Below, piece by piece: positions 29,393-39,865 of a stretch of 64,000 bases of DNA (positions are counted from its first letter, which is position 1; each line of letters starts with the position of its first letter). The stretch is taken from positions 310,001 to 374,000 of the forward strand of contig NC_017506.1 in the NCBI RefSeq assembly GCF_000166295.1, given 5' to 3'. The DNA comes from Marinobacter adhaerens HP15. GTDB lineage: Bacteria > Pseudomonadota > Gammaproteobacteria > Pseudomonadales > Oleiphilaceae. A program made the translations under genes and the position numbers. The notes below the pieces were generated by a model. The model was not told where the DNA came from, did not search any database, and saw only the letters and a list, made by a program, of their open reading frames with translations.

Positions 29393-29445
29393 AACCGGAT
29401 ACATAACCGGACCTGCCCCGCGTGGATTAATCCGGAGAAACCTGT

Positions 29446-30768
29446 TTGCTGGTATTTTGGCGCGCCCTGTCCCTGATCCTGTTGTTAATGCCCACGATGA
29501 TTCTTCAGGCGGCTGAAACGAAAGCCGGCATGGAGGATTTCCGTGCCGGCGTTGAAGCCTTTGAAGCAGGAGACCTGAACGCCGCGAAACAGCGCTTCCA
29601 GAGAGCCGTTGATGCTGGCCTGAGATCTCCCTCGCTTTTCTATAACCTCGGTGTTGTCTGCTATCAGCTGGGCGATTATGGCGCCGCTGAATCTGCCTTC
29701 CGTTCCTTGCTCGACGGCTCCAATGGCGCCCTGGCGCGTTATAACCTCGGTCTGGTCGCGCTTGCCACGGAGGAGTCTGCCGAAGCCCGTCGCTGGTTCG
29801 AGCAGGCCTCGGCCGAGAGCGCTCCGGATAAAATCCGGGCACTGGCCCGAGCGCAACTGAATAAACTGGATGGTGGATCGCCCCGGTTGGCCCGCCAGCC
29901 CTCCATTCGCGGCTATCTGGGTATCTCTGGCGGTTACGATTCCAATATTGCTGGCCTGCCCGAGGATACGGCGTCGAGTGAAGGTGGGGTGTTCCTCGAA
30001 GCGCTGGCTGCCGGAACCTACGAGCGGCCAGTCGGTACCCGCTCACGGCTTGCCCTCGATGCTGCCGCCTATTCCCGGGAACATCCGTCCGATGACGAGT
30101 ACGACACTCAGGTGTTGCAGGGACGACTGGCCTGGTCTGAGACCCTCGCTGCAGGTGAACGCGGCGCTCTGGTGTCGTTGGTGAAGTCCTGGTTTGGCAG
30201 CGAATCCCTTGAAACCCGATACGGCATCGAGGGGTTTTATCGTTGGCGTGAGTGTTCGCTACCCGTAGCCCCGGATCAGTGCGGAATCGCCCTGGCGGCG
30301 GCTACCGTGAATGGTGGTTCAGGCTTCGAGGCCTATGACGGACAGTGGTATCGGGCACGCGTTCATGCGCGGAAGTACCTGGGACCCTGGCGATTGGACG
30401 GCGACTACTCACTGGAAATCAATGACCGGCGGGATCTGCAAACAACCAGTGAGTTTATCAGTGTCTCACCTACCCACCACACACTGGAGTTTGCCGGTCG
30501 CTACCGCTGGCGGCCAGATATCGTATTCGGAACAACGGGCTCTGTTCGCCACAGTCGATACCGGGACGCCCATCAGTTGGTGTCCGGGGAAGGCGAGAGC
30601 GGTCGCAGAACAGATAACCGCCTCGAGATCGGGTTGCTGGTGGAGAAGTCCCTGGACAGCCGTTGGCTGGCCCGGGGGGAGTGGCTGGTTCGGGATAACA
30701 GAAGCAGTCTGTCGCAGTATGACTATCAGCGCCAGACGCTGATGTTCACCCTGGAAGGGGCCTTCTAG
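29446..30768 (+). CDS. TPR plus outer-membrane beta-barrel protein (unknown)
   Basis: A 440-residue exported protein. After a signal peptide (about 1-23), residues 30-135 form three TPR-like repeats, with FEAGDLNAAKQRFQRAVDAG and SLFYNLGVVCYQLGDYGAAE. The rest alternates polar and aromatic strands such as GYLGISGGYDSNIAGLPED and ends LEGAF; a terminal Phe is typical of barrels inserted by BamA. The layout resembles surface-lipoprotein assembly modifiers (Slam, DUF560), but homology is not established. The TTG start at 29446 has GGAG nine bases upstream. It ends the ECF sigma operon and may be its effector. Confidence 0.75.
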   Translation: MLVFWRALSLILLLMPTMILQAAETKAGMEDFRAGVEAFEAGDLNAAKQRFQRAVDAGLRSPSLFYNLGVVCYQLGDYGAAESAFRSLLDGSNGALARYNLGLVALATEESAEARRWFEQASAESAPDKIRALARAQLNKLDGGSPRLARQPSIRGYLGISGGYDSNIAGLPEDTASSEGGVFLEALAAGTYERPVGTRSRLALDAAAYSREHPSDDEYDTQVLQGRLAWSETLAAGERGALVSLVKSWFGSESLETRYGIEGFYRWRECSLPVAPDQCGIALAAATVNGGSGFEAYDGQWYRARVHARKYLGPWRLDGDYSLEINDRRDLQTTSEFISVSPTHHTLEFAGRYRWRPDIVFGTTGSVRHSRYRDAHQLVSGEGESGRRTDNRLEIGLLVEKSLDSRWLARGEWLVRDNRSSLSQYDYQRQTLMFTLEGAF

Positions 30769-30802
30769 CTCTGCATGGCAAGGCCAGAAGGCCGGCTACC
30801 CG

Positions 30803-31753
<951 letters not shown>

Positions 31754-31903
31754 TTATTCAAACTGCGGCTCAACCTAACGGGTTGCTCCAGAGACTTCCT
31801 GCTCGTACTGCATCTACCTGTAGGCAGACCGAGTGCTTCCGTGCGCTGACTTGATTTTTGTGTTTGTTAGATTGGTGCCGTCAGAGCATCTCGGTAGAGA
31901 TTA

Positions 31904-31918
31904 GATCAACATTTGATC
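31904..31918. promoter_or_regulatory. Short perfect inverted repeat upstream of lipase
   Basis: GATCAA-CAT-TTGATC, a perfect 6/3/6 inverted repeat about 185 bp before the lipase start. It is possibly an operator. The surrounding 322-bp lipase-hemL gap holds no convincing gene. Confidence 0.35.
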
Positions 31919-31975
31919 AGGCTGGATGGTAAGTCAACGGCACAAGAGGCCAGGCAGGGGTGTTCGCCGTGGAAA

Positions 31976-31991
31976 TGTGATGCTCATCACA
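31976..31991. promoter_or_regulatory. CRP/Vfr-type binding site
   Basis: TGTGATGCTCATCACA matches the CRP/Vfr consensus TGTGA-N6-TCACA perfectly. It lies about 255 bp upstream of the lipase start on the minus strand and 55 bp after the hemL stop. Regulation of the lipase is the more likely role. Confidence 0.55.
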
Positions 31992-31997
31992 TCGGTG

Positions 31998-32023
31998 GCC
32001 CCGCAGGACATGTTCTGCGGGGC
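31998..32023 (-). terminator. Stem-loop after hemL
   Basis: GCCCCGCAG and CTGCGGGGC form a perfect 9-bp stem with an 8-nt loop, 23 bp after the hemL stop. There is no T-run, so it may protect the 3' end rather than terminate on its own. Confidence 0.4.
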
Positions 32024-32045
32024 AGCGATGGGGACAGCGGAAGTA

Positions 32046-33326
32046 TCAGAGCGTGGCCATGACCTTTTTGGCCGCCGCTACCGTATCGGCGATGTCCTGT
32101 TCGGACAGTGCCGCTGTCGTAAAGCCAGCCTCAAAGGCGGATGGTGCCAGGTATACGCCTTCTTTAAGCATGCCCTGGAAGAACTTCTTGAAGCGTTCGA
32201 CATCACAGCCCATCACCTGGTCAAAGCGGGTAACAGAGCTTTCCTCGGTAAAGAAGAATCCGAACATGGCCCCGGCACTCTGGACCGTCAGCGGGATGCC
32301 AGTGGCGTCAGCGGCTTCTTTCAGGCCGTCGCGAACGGCATTGGTTTTCTCGGTCAGCCGGTCGTGGAAACCGGGCTCGGAAATTGCGTTCAGTGTCGTC
32401 AGGCCGGCGCACATGGCCAGGGGGTTACCGCTCAGGGTGCCTGCCTGGTAAACCGGTCCCAATGGTGAGATGTGTTCCATGATTTCCCGTTTGCCGCCAA
32501 AGGCGCCGACCGGAAGTCCGCCACCAATCACCTTGCCCAGTGCGGTGAGGTCCGGGGTTACGCCATACAGCCCCTGCGCGCCGCCGAGGGAAACCCGGAA
32601 CCCGGTCATTACTTCGTCAAAGATCAGCACGGTGCCGTGCTCGTCGCACACTTCCCGCAACCCCTCTAGGAAGCCGGGGACCGGTGGAATGCAGTTCATA
32701 TTGCCAGCGACCGGCTCTACGATAATCGCGGCGATCTGGTCGCCCATCTCCCTGAAGCATTCGCGAACGCTGTCGATGTCGTTGTAGGTCAGCGTGATGG
32801 TGTGCTCAGCCAGGCTGGCAGGGATGCCCGGGGAATTCGGCACGCCCAGGGTGAGGGCGCCGGAGCCCGCTTTGACCAACAGTGAATCCACGTGGCCGTG
32901 GTAGCAGCCCTCGAACTTCACGATCTTGTCGCGACCGGTGTAGCCCCTCGCCAGGCGGACAGTGCTCATGGTGGCCTCGGTACCTGAATTCACCATGCGG
33001 ACCAGTTCGATGGATGGCATCAGTTCGCACACCTTCTTGGCCATCTCGGTTTCGAGGGCGGTCGGCGCACCATAGCCAACGCCCAGATCAACCTGCGCAT
33101 GCAGGGCGTCTTTGATGCGTTGGTCACCGTGGCCAAGAATCATGGGGCCCCAGGAACCGATGTAATCGATGTAGCGCTGATCGTCTTCGTCGTAAAGATA
33201 GGCGCCCTGGGCGTGCTTGAAGAAAATCGGCGTGCCGCCAACGCCTCGAAAGGCCCGGACCGGAGAATTCACGCCACCGGGGATGTATTTCTGGGCCTGC
33301 TCGAACAGGGTTTCGGAGTGCGTCAT
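32046..33326 (-). CDS. hemL: Glutamate-1-semialdehyde 2,1-aminomutase HemL
   Basis: PLP enzyme converting glutamate-1-semialdehyde to 5-aminolevulinate in the C5 heme route. It has the family start [18 protein letters not shown], the PLP-binding [16 protein letters not shown], and the Schiff-base Lys in [18 protein letters not shown]. Length is 426 residues, as expected. It is the last gene of a minus-strand run hemJ-thiD-thiE-hemL; the thiE-hemL gap is only 15 bp. Confidence 0.97.
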   Translation of the reverse strand: MTHSETLFEQAQKYIPGGVNSPVRAFRGVGGTPIFFKHAQGAYLYDEDDQRYIDYIGSWGPMILGHGDQRIKDALHAQVDLGVGYGAPTALETEMAKKVCELMPSIELVRMVNSGTEATMSTVRLARGYTGRDKIVKFEGCYHGHVDSLLVKAGSGALTLGVPNSPGIPASLAEHTITLTYNDIDSVRECFREMGDQIAAIIVEPVAGNMNCIPPVPGFLEGLREVCDEHGTVLIFDEVMTGFRVSLGGAQGLYGVTPDLTALGKVIGGGLPVGAFGGKREIMEHISPLGPVYQAGTLSGNPLAMCAGLTTLNAISEPGFHDRLTEKTNAVRDGLKEAADATGIPLTVQSAGAMFGFFFTEESSVTRFDQVMGCDVERFKKFFQGMLKEGVYLAPSAFEAGFTTAALSEQDIADTVAAAKKVMATL

Positions 33327-33341
33327 GGATCTGGGCTCCTG

Positions 33342-34010
33342 TTATTCCGGAAGTGAAAAAAGTGGATGATGGCTTGCGAACAGGCGCTCGAACGCTTTGG
33401 CTCGCATCTCAATGTCATGTGTGTCGCCGCCAAAAAGGCCGCCTACCACGGCGAGCATGTCGGCCCCGGCACGGATAAGAGGTTCGCCGTTGTCTGTGGT
33501 TACCCCGCCGATGGCGGTGATCGGGAGGCCGAAACGCTTTGCGTCGGTCAGAACACCGGGAGGCGCTGCGGGGGCGCCGGGTTTGGTCGACGACGTATAA
33601 AATCGCCCGAACGCCAGATAGTCCGCGCCCGCCCCCAGAGCAGCCTGTGCAAGTGCGAGATCGGCGTGACAGGTTATGCCGATTATGGCCTCATCACCGA
33701 GAAGGCGGCGGGCCGCTGCCACTGAGCCGTCCGTCTGACCCATGTGTACCCCGGCAGCCCCGACCCGTTTTGCGAGATCGGGATCGTCGTTGATCAGCAA
33801 CGGAACGCCCGCATTTCGGCATAAAGCCTGCAAACTGACCGCCTGGGAAATCCGTTCAGCCATCGGCACGCTCTTTTCGCGATATTGTACCATGACCGCG
33901 CCGCCCCGAAGCGCAGCCTCAACCGATTCGATCAGTGTTTCGGGTGGTGTCAGTACGCTGTCGGTAATGGCGTAGAGCCCCGGGCGCAGCCCTTTACTCA
34001 TCGCTCCCAC
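33342..34010 (-). CDS. thiE: Thiamine-phosphate synthase ThiE
   Basis: Joins HMP-pyrophosphate and thiazole phosphate to give thiamine phosphate. TIM-barrel signatures are VMVQYREKS, PLLINDDPDLAKRVGAAGVHMGQTD (here split over residues 70-95), and the phosphate loop TAIGGVTTDN. The GTG at 34008-34010 has GAGG six bases upstream and gives 222 residues; an internal ATG at 34001 that overlaps the thiD stop is the alternative. It is translationally coupled to thiD, matching their consecutive roles. Confidence 0.95.
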   Translation of the reverse strand: MGAMSKGLRPGLYAITDSVLTPPETLIESVEAALRGGAVMVQYREKSVPMAERISQAVSLQALCRNAGVPLLINDDPDLAKRVGAAGVHMGQTDGSVAAARRLLGDEAIIGITCHADLALAQAALGAGADYLAFGRFYTSSTKPGAPAAPPGVLTDAKRFGLPITAIGGVTTDNGEPLIRAGADMLAVVGGLFGGDTHDIEMRAKAFERLFASHHPLFSLPE

Positions 34011-34786
34011 AGAATACCTCGATCCGGCACCGGCTGGCCTTTACCGACTTCCAGGGCGTGGAGTATGGCGCGATGAACGTAGTTCTGGGCCTGGGAAATG
34101 GCGGCTCGGGGCGACAGCCCGGAGGCCCTGCCGGCAGAAATGGCCGCTGCCAGGGTGCAGCCGGTGCCATGGTACTCACCACCGATTCGTTCAATTTCCC
34201 AGCGCATGGGCTCCGGGGCGTGGTTATAGAGCGTGTTGATAATGTGAATGCCGGTGCCGTGTCCACCAGTGGCCAGGACGGATTCGCAGCCGCCCTTCAG
34301 CAGATTGTCGGCGGCCTGATCGGCGTCCTCACTGTTGCCGAGCATGGCCAGTTCAACGCCATTGGGCGTGATCATTTCAGCCACGGGAAAGAGCTTCTCC
34401 TTCATCGCGCTGACCAGTTCGTCGTCGGCCAGATCACCGCCGCCTGCGGCCTTGATCACCGGGTCGGTGATCACGGGAATGCCCGGATGTTCACGGATGA
34501 AATCCACGAGCACATCCACCACCGCAGCATTGCCCAGGGCACCGGTTTTGATGGCATGAATCGGGGAATCATCGGCGAGACACTGGAGTTGTTTTCGGAT
34601 CAGGTCAGCCGATACGGGCTCGGCGCCATACACGTTACGGGTGTCCTGCACGGTGAGGCAGGTAAGAACCGGCAAGGGATGGCAGCCAAGGGAGGTGACG
34701 GCCTGGATGTCGGCCTGAATGCCGGCGCCGCCGGACGGATCAAGGCCGGAAAGAATCAGAACCTGTGGTCGGGTGTAGCGTTTGAT
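33998..34786 (-). CDS. thiD: Hydroxymethylpyrimidine (phospho)kinase ThiD, unusual start codon
   Basis: Phosphorylates HMP twice for thiamine synthesis. The ribokinase-fold start LILSGLDPSGGAGIQADIQ, essential for substrate binding, lies upstream of the first ordinary start codon (TTG at 34675). The C-terminal anion hole GTGCTLAAAISAG is intact. Reading upstream, an in-frame TGA stands at 34790-34792 and no ATG, GTG or TTG follows it before the conserved region. The ribosome-binding site GAGGAG is seven bases from ATC at 34784-34786. AUC initiation would give 262 residues, the family length. Sequencing error of ATG to ATC is the main alternative. Confidence 0.85.
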   Translation of the reverse strand: MKRYTRPQVLILSGLDPSGGAGIQADIQAVTSLGCHPLPVLTCLTVQDTRNVYGAEPVSADLIRKQLQCLADDSPIHAIKTGALGNAAVVDVLVDFIREHPGIPVITDPVIKAAGGGDLADDELVSAMKEKLFPVAEMITPNGVELAMLGNSEDADQAADNLLKGGCESVLATGGHGTGIHIINTLYNHAPEPMRWEIERIGGEYHGTGCTLAAAISAGRASGLSPRAAISQAQNYVHRAILHALEVGKGQPVPDRGILWER

Positions 34787-34797
34787 GACTCAGCTCC

Positions 34798-35220
34798 TCA
34801 AAACGGTTTGACAACAGCCAGGATTACAACGGCCAGAAGAATCAGCACCGGCAGTTCGTTGAACCACCGGTAGAATACGTGGCTTCTGGTGTTCCGGTCG
34901 TCCCGGAAGACCTTTACAAGGTGCCCGCAATAGAAATGGTAAACGATCAGAATGGCCACCAGAAACAGCTTGGCATGCATCCAGCCCTGGCTGAAATAGC
35001 CGGAGGCATTGTAACTGATCAGCCAGACACCGAAGACGACGGTGGCGACCATTGAAGGGGTGGTAATGCCCCGGTAAAGCTTGCGCTCCATGATCTTGAA
35101 GCGTTCACGACCGGGCTCGTCCTCGCAGGCCGCGTGGTAGACGAACAGTCTGGGCAGATAGAAAATGCCGGCGAACCAGCACACCAGTGAAATAATATGG
35201 AAGGCTTTCACCCACAGCAT
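34798..35220 (-). CDS. hemJ: Protoporphyrinogen IX oxidase HemJ
   Basis: A 140-residue, four-span inner-membrane oxidase that aromatises protoporphyrinogen in heme synthesis. The conserved His8 (VKAFHIISLVCWFAGIFYL) and Arg24 (LPRLFVYH) are present, as is the WMHAK motif on the third span. It shares the heme pathway with hemL in the same cluster. The thiD ribosome-binding site begins immediately after its stop codon, so thiD translation probably depends on it. Confidence 0.92.
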   Translation of the reverse strand: MLWVKAFHIISLVCWFAGIFYLPRLFVYHAACEDEPGRERFKIMERKLYRGITTPSMVATVVFGVWLISYNASGYFSQGWMHAKLFLVAILIVYHFYCGHLVKVFRDDRNTRSHVFYRWFNELPVLILLAVVILAVVKPF

Positions 35221-35223
35221 TCG

Positions 35224-37053
35224 TCAGCTCCGTCGGTATTGGTAGTAACTCTCGATATCGGCTTTCAGCACCACGCCGTATACCCGCTGGATCATTGGCG
35301 CGACGTGACGTTGTACGTAGAGGGCCTCGGCATTGGTTGCATCGAACTCGTTTAATGCCTCCTCCAGGGTGGCCTGGTATTGCACGGGGGCCACGTCGCG
35401 ACGGTTCGCAGGTATGTCCATCAGGTCAATGGACTCGGGCGGTTCGATCTCTTCCTCGGACACCAGCTTTTCGGTGTCCTCCAGATATCGGGCGAGATCC
35501 ACGGCCGGCAACAGGGCGGTCGGCCCGCTGCTGCCCTCAACCACCAGCCACTTTGGCTCGGATTTCAGTACTTTCCGCGCTTCTTCCACTGTCAGGTGCC
35601 GTTCGGTGCGCAATATACTGCGATCCATGATTGCGCCAACCGATACCCGCCTCAGCGCCTGAATCACCGGGGAATTCTGATAGCTAAGCCCCTGGTTCTT
35701 GAGAATGGTCAGGAACAGTGACCTCTTCCCGAACGCCTCGCTGGTCACCAGGCTCGAGGTGGTGATGATCAGCATGCCCGGGAGGATGATGTTGGGGTTA
35801 CGCGTGAGCTCCATCAATGCCATCAGGGCCGCGAGTGGCGCCTGCAGTACGGCGCCCATCATGGCTCCCATGCCGAGCATGGCGTAGAAGCCAACAGAGG
35901 AAGCTTGCTCCGGCATGATCTGGGCGCCAATCAGCCCCATGGCGCCGCCCAGGGTTGCCCCCATAAACAGGGTGGGGCCAATCACGCCACTTGGCATGCC
36001 CAGCCCGATGGAGAGCGATGTAATCACCAGTTTGGCGGCGCCGGCTCCGAGCAGGAGCCAGAACCCGAGTTCGCCGTTGATGGTTTCGTTGACGGTGTCG
36101 TAACCGATACCCATGGTTTCTGGAATAAAAATGGCGAATGGCACCATCAGAAGACCCGCAAACGTGATGCGCAACAGAACGGGGCGATGGTGATGCTTGC
36201 CCATAGTGTCAACCAGCTGGATAAACAGCGCGGCCGAAATGCCGATAATCACCGCTATGGCGAGTATCCAGGGGATTTCCGTTAGCGAGTTCATGGTCAG
36301 CGCCGGCACGTTAAAGGCCGGTTCTGTGCCATAGACCGCCTGGGTAACGATGGCAGCACTGACAGAGGCCAGGATGATCGGTGTAAAACCCGCAATGGTG
36401 TATTCCATCATCACCACTTCCATGGCGAAGATGACGCCGGAGATCGGCGTGTTGAAAGAGGCTGAGATGGCGGCCGCACAACCGCAGGCCACCAGTGTCC
36501 GGATGCTGTTGTTCGGAAGCCGCATCCACTGGCCCATCAGGCTGGAAAAAGCCGCTCCCAGGTGCACGGCAGGCCCCTCACGACCCGCCGACTGACCACT
36601 GACCACGGTGGCAACGCCCGAGATGAACTGCACGATCGCGCTGCGCATGGAAATGTAGCCCTGGTGGTAGTTCAGGCGCTCCATCACATGCACAATCCCG
36701 ACCTTGCGGTCATGGGTGGCCAGACGATGCATCAGCAGCCCCAGACCGAGGGCGCCAGCCAGGGGCAGGAGCCCGCGGGTAATTAGGTCCAGTTGTTCGA
36801 AGGATTCGGAGCCATCCCCGGGCAGGAAATGCTCGAGCGGCCATTCGATAGCCAGCCGAAAAACCAGGATCACGCCCCCGGTTATCAAACCGGACAGCAG
36901 GCCAAGCACGGCCAGTTGCGGCAAAGCATCAACACCGGAGAGTCGGCGCCGGAAAACAGGAATCAGATGCTCGGTAATCTGGTGCCAGATTTTCTGCATG
37001 AGGCCAGAGTTCCGGTGGATTTGAATGGACTGCCAGAAGGATTCTGACAACAT
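35224..37053 (-). CDS. ClC-family chloride channel/transporter
   Basis: A 609-residue membrane protein. The ion-selectivity motif [14 protein letters not shown] includes the gating Glu. Further helices follow, with [22 protein letters not shown] and [15 protein letters not shown]. About 10-12 hydrophobic helices occupy residues 45-440. The C-terminal 150 residues are soluble and contain degenerate CBS-like sequence ([22 protein letters not shown]). Whether it is a channel or a proton antiporter is not settled; the GREGP glutamate favours the antiporter class. The start is uncertain between 37053 and 36999. It is 3 bp upstream of hemJ. Confidence 0.9.
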   Translation of the reverse strand: MLSESFWQSIQIHRNSGLMQKIWHQITEHLIPVFRRRLSGVDALPQLAVLGLLSGLITGGVILVFRLAIEWPLEHFLPGDGSESFEQLDLITRGLLPLAGALGLGLLMHRLATHDRKVGIVHVMERLNYHQGYISMRSAIVQFISGVATVVSGQSAGREGPAVHLGAAFSSLMGQWMRLPNNSIRTLVACGCAAAISASFNTPISGVIFAMEVVMMEYTIAGFTPIILASVSAAIVTQAVYGTEPAFNVPALTMNSLTEIPWILAIAVIIGISAALFIQLVDTMGKHHHRPVLLRITFAGLLMVPFAIFIPETMGIGYDTVNETINGELGFWLLLGAGAAKLVITSLSIGLGMPSGVIGPTLFMGATLGGAMGLIGAQIMPEQASSVGFYAMLGMGAMMGAVLQAPLAALMALMELTRNPNIILPGMLIITTSSLVTSEAFGKRSLFLTILKNQGLSYQNSPVIQALRRVSVGAIMDRSILRTERHLTVEEARKVLKSEPKWLVVEGSSGPTALLPAVDLARYLEDTEKLVSEEEIEPPESIDLMDIPANRRDVAPVQYQATLEEALNEFDATNAEALYVQRHVAPMIQRVYGVVLKADIESYYQYRRS

Positions 37054-37150
37054 TGTAACGGTCGCCCTGAGGGCTGCAATAAGTCATTGGTTTATCATGG
37101 TAGACTACGGCGTTAAAGCTCTTAATTCTGATACGACGTCGCTGGAGAAA

Positions 37151-38191
37151 ATGGTGATTAAAGTAGGCATCGTTGGTGGCACCGGCTACACCGGTGTGGA
37201 ACTGCTGAGAATTCTTGCGGTTCACCCTGAAGTTTCGGTCAGTTGCATTACCTCCCGTTCCGAGGCGGGTATGCCGGTTGCGGAGATGTACCCTAATTTG
37301 CGAGGCCATTACGACCTCGCGTTCTCAGAGCCGGACGTCAATGTGCTTGGGGCCTGCGATCTGGTGTTCTTCGCCACGCCCCATGGCGTGGCCATGAGGA
37401 TGGTGCCGGAACTGATGTCCGCCGGCGTACGTGTAGTGGATCTGTCCGCCGATTTCCGTCTTAAGGATCTGGATGTCTGGGCCAACTGGTATGGCATGGC
37501 CCATGAGAGCCCGGAATGGGCGGAGAAGGCGGTTTACGGTTTGCCGGAAGTGGTGCGCGATGAAATCCGCAATGCTCAACTGGTGGCCAATCCGGGTTGC
37601 TATCCGACTGCAGTTCAGCTGGGATTCCTCCCGTTGCTGGAGCAGGGACTGGTGGATCCAAAGCGCCTGATCGCCGACGCCAAATCCGGCGCCAGCGGCG
37701 CGGGCAGGCAGGGCAAGATCGGCATGCTCCACGGGGAGATCGGTGAAAGCTTCAAGGCCTACGGCGCCTCGGGGCATCGTCATCTGCCGGAAATCCGCCA
37801 GGGTTTGTGCGGTGCTGCTGGCGGGGATGTGGGTGTGACGTTCGTGCCCCACCTGATTCCGATGATCCGCGGCATCGAGGCGACGCTCTACGCCGAGCTG
37901 AAGAATCCGGCGGACTTTGATCGGCTCCAGGCCCTGTTCGAGCAGCGTTTTGATGACGAGCCTTTTGTCGATGTGATGCCTTTCGGCAGCCATCCGGAAA
38001 CCCGGAGCGTGCGTGGGGCGAACCAGTGTCGCATGGCACTGCACAGGCAGGAACAGAGCAACATTGTTATTGTTTCTTCCGTCATTGATAACCTGGTGAA
38101 AGGTGCGGCCGGGCAGGCGGTCCAGAATATGAACATCATGTTTGGCCTGAAAGAAACCATGGGGCTTGAGGCCCCGGCGCTTTTGCCTTGA
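37151..38191 (+). CDS. argC: N-acetyl-gamma-glutamyl-phosphate reductase ArgC
   Basis: NADPH-dependent third step of arginine synthesis. The Rossmann motif [18 protein letters not shown] starts the protein. The catalytic Cys is in [13 protein letters not shown] and the conserved His in HLPEI. The start ATG 37151 has GGAG six bases upstream and gives 346 residues; upstream in-frame residues are rejected. It is divergent from the ClC gene and leads into the coiled-coil/bactofilin pair 16 bp downstream. Confidence 0.97.
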   Translation: MVIKVGIVGGTGYTGVELLRILAVHPEVSVSCITSRSEAGMPVAEMYPNLRGHYDLAFSEPDVNVLGACDLVFFATPHGVAMRMVPELMSAGVRVVDLSADFRLKDLDVWANWYGMAHESPEWAEKAVYGLPEVVRDEIRNAQLVANPGCYPTAVQLGFLPLLEQGLVDPKRLIADAKSGASGAGRQGKIGMLHGEIGESFKAYGASGHRHLPEIRQGLCGAAGGDVGVTFVPHLIPMIRGIEATLYAELKNPADFDRLQALFEQRFDDEPFVDVMPFGSHPETRSVRGANQCRMALHRQEQSNIVIVSSVIDNLVKGAAGQAVQNMNIMFGLKETMGLEAPALLP

Positions 38192-38207
38192 TACCCAAGG
38201 GAATATT

Positions 38208-38948
38208 GTGAGCGAACAGCGAAAGCCGGCTGAAGAGTATGTGGTCATCCGGCATCGACCGGGTTATCGCCTGCGCAGAACCGCCATCCTTCTGGTTTTT
38301 ACCGTGGTAGCTGCGGTCGTGGGGTATGCCGCCGGGCTCGCCCAGGGCGGGTTCCGTTTTTCCAGTGCCGAGGAGTCGAACCAGGTGCTGGAAAACGAGG
38401 TCGAGAAGCTCAGGGATGATTATCGCAAGGCTCGGCAGCAGCTGATCAATCTTGAGCGTGGGCAGGCGATTGACGAGCAGGCCCTGAACCAGGCGCGAAA
38501 AACCATTGTGGATCTGGAAACCCGCATTGTGTCACTGCAATCGGACCTGACTTTCTATAAAAACATCATGGCTCCGTCGGAAACCAGCAAGGGGCTTCAG
38601 GTAGACAGCTTTTCACTGGTTCGGGCTCGCAATCAGGACAGTTATGACTTCAAGTTGGTGCTGACCCAGGTTGGCAACAACAAGAGCTACATTTCCGGTG
38701 TGGTGGCAGTCAATGTCATTGGTTTGCGGGATGAGGAAAAAGAGGTCATCGCCTTGCGTGATCTCTCGGAGGACATAGCCGATCTCGGTGTGAAATTCCG
38801 TTTCCGGTACTTTCAGGATGTCGAAGGCTCCCTGAAACTGCCGGAACAATTTGAGCCGCTTGAGATCCAGGTGGTTGCCCAGGCAGAGGGAAAAAAATCC
38901 TCGCAAGCCGAGCGCACCTTTAACTGGGACGATTTAACGGAGAACTGA
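38208..38948 (+). CDS. Single-span coiled-coil membrane protein (DUF6776-like)
   Basis: A 246-residue protein with a basic cytoplasmic head and one membrane span (about residues 24-45, ILLVFTVVAAVVGYAAGLA). A coiled coil follows at about 55-120 (VLENEVEKLRDDYRKARQQL). The rest is a beta-rich periplasmic domain that includes SDLTFYKNIMAPSE. The GTG start 38208 has AAGGGA upstream. The bactofilin gene begins one base after its stop, so the two products are probably made together. This pair is common near argC-erpA in related bacteria, as far as I recall. Function unknown; an envelope scaffold role is likely. Confidence 0.75.
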   Translation: MSEQRKPAEEYVVIRHRPGYRLRRTAILLVFTVVAAVVGYAAGLAQGGFRFSSAEESNQVLENEVEKLRDDYRKARQQLINLERGQAIDEQALNQARKTIVDLETRIVSLQSDLTFYKNIMAPSETSKGLQVDSFSLVRARNQDSYDFKLVLTQVGNNKSYISGVVAVNVIGLRDEEKEVIALRDLSEDIADLGVKFRFRYFQDVEGSLKLPEQFEPLEIQVVAQAEGKKSSQAERTFNWDDLTEN

Positions 38949-38949
38949 C

Positions 38950-39435
38950 ATGCTTGGCAAGAAAAAGCAGAAGCCGCGCCGGCCCACGGGCCATTTTGAC
39001 ACCCTGATCTCTTCCCGTACGACGGTTGAAGGCGATGTGCATTTCAGCGGTGGGCTTCACGTGGATGGCCGGATTCGAGGTAAGGTCGTTGCCGATGAGG
39101 GCACCGACGCGGTACTGAGGATTTCAGAAGTTGGCGAAGTGACGGGTGATATCAATGCGCCGCACGTCATTATCAACGGAACCGTGAATGGTGATGTCTA
39201 CGCCTCGGCACATCTTGAACTGGCGGAAAAAGCCTCTATCAATGGAAGCGTTTACTACAACCTCATTGAAATGGCGATGGGGGCGTCTGTAAACGGAAAT
39301 CTGGTGCATCAGCGGGAGCCGGTAGGGTTGCTCTCTCAGGATTCCAAAGCCGCCGTGTCCGGTGAAAAGCAGGCTTCCGCTGGCGATTCGGCAGGGGAGC
39401 CCAGCGGTGCGGACGATGGTGGAAAGTCCGAATAG
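38950..39435 (+). CDS. Bactofilin (polymer-forming cytoskeletal protein)
   Basis: A 161-residue bactofilin. The core beta-helix (about residues 18-125) carries the typical TTVEGDVHFSGGLHVDGRIRG opening and later INGTVNGDVYASAHLELAEKA. A basic N-terminal tail and a flexible Ser/Gly/Asp-rich C-terminal tail flank it. Bactofilins assemble without nucleotide into membrane-associated filaments that position cell-wall enzymes. Proximity to the coiled-coil membrane protein, and to AnmK and an M23 peptidase nearby, fits a cell-wall role. Confidence 0.9.
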   Translation: MLGKKKQKPRRPTGHFDTLISSRTTVEGDVHFSGGLHVDGRIRGKVVADEGTDAVLRISEVGEVTGDINAPHVIINGTVNGDVYASAHLELAEKASINGSVYYNLIEMAMGASVNGNLVHQREPVGLLSQDSKAAVSGEKQASAGDSAGEPSGADDGGKSE

Positions 39436-39498
39436 TTGATTGTTTTAGTCAGGAATACCATAATCGCCTGAGTTGTTCATAATTATCCGGAGGCGAAC

Positions 39499-39852
39499 TT
39501 GAGCGCAGTTCAGCAACAAATAGCTACACCGCTGTTCTTCAGTGACAGTGCCGTTGCCAAAGTACGTGAGTTGATCGAGGAAGAAGAAAATCCCGAGCTC
39601 AAACTCCGCGTCTTTGTGACGGGCGGGGGCTGCTCCGGATTTCAGTACGGCTTCTCGTTTGATGAAAGCCAGGATGAGGAAGACACCGTGATCGAGCGTG
39701 ATGGCGTTTCTCTTCTGGTGGATCCGATGAGTTACCAGTATCTGGTGGGCGCTACCATTGATTATCAGGAAGGCCTGCAGGGCTCACAGTTCGTGGTTCA
39801 GAACCCCAATGCCAGCTCCACTTGCGGGTGTGGTAGCTCCTTCTCCATCTGA
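39499..39852 (+). CDS. erpA: Iron-sulfur cluster insertion protein ErpA
   Basis: A-type carrier delivering Fe-S clusters to targets such as IspG. All three cysteine ligands are present: [15 protein letters not shown] and the C-terminal CGCGSSFS. Length is 117 residues. The TTG start 39499 has GGAGG six bases upstream, which decides it. It converges with anmK, 13 bp away. Confidence 0.97.
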   Translation: MSAVQQQIATPLFFSDSAVAKVRELIEEEENPELKLRVFVTGGGCSGFQYGFSFDESQDEEDTVIERDGVSLLVDPMSYQYLVGATIDYQEGLQGSQFVVQNPNASSTCGCGSSFSI

Positions 39853-39865
39853 TTGGCCGTGGTTT

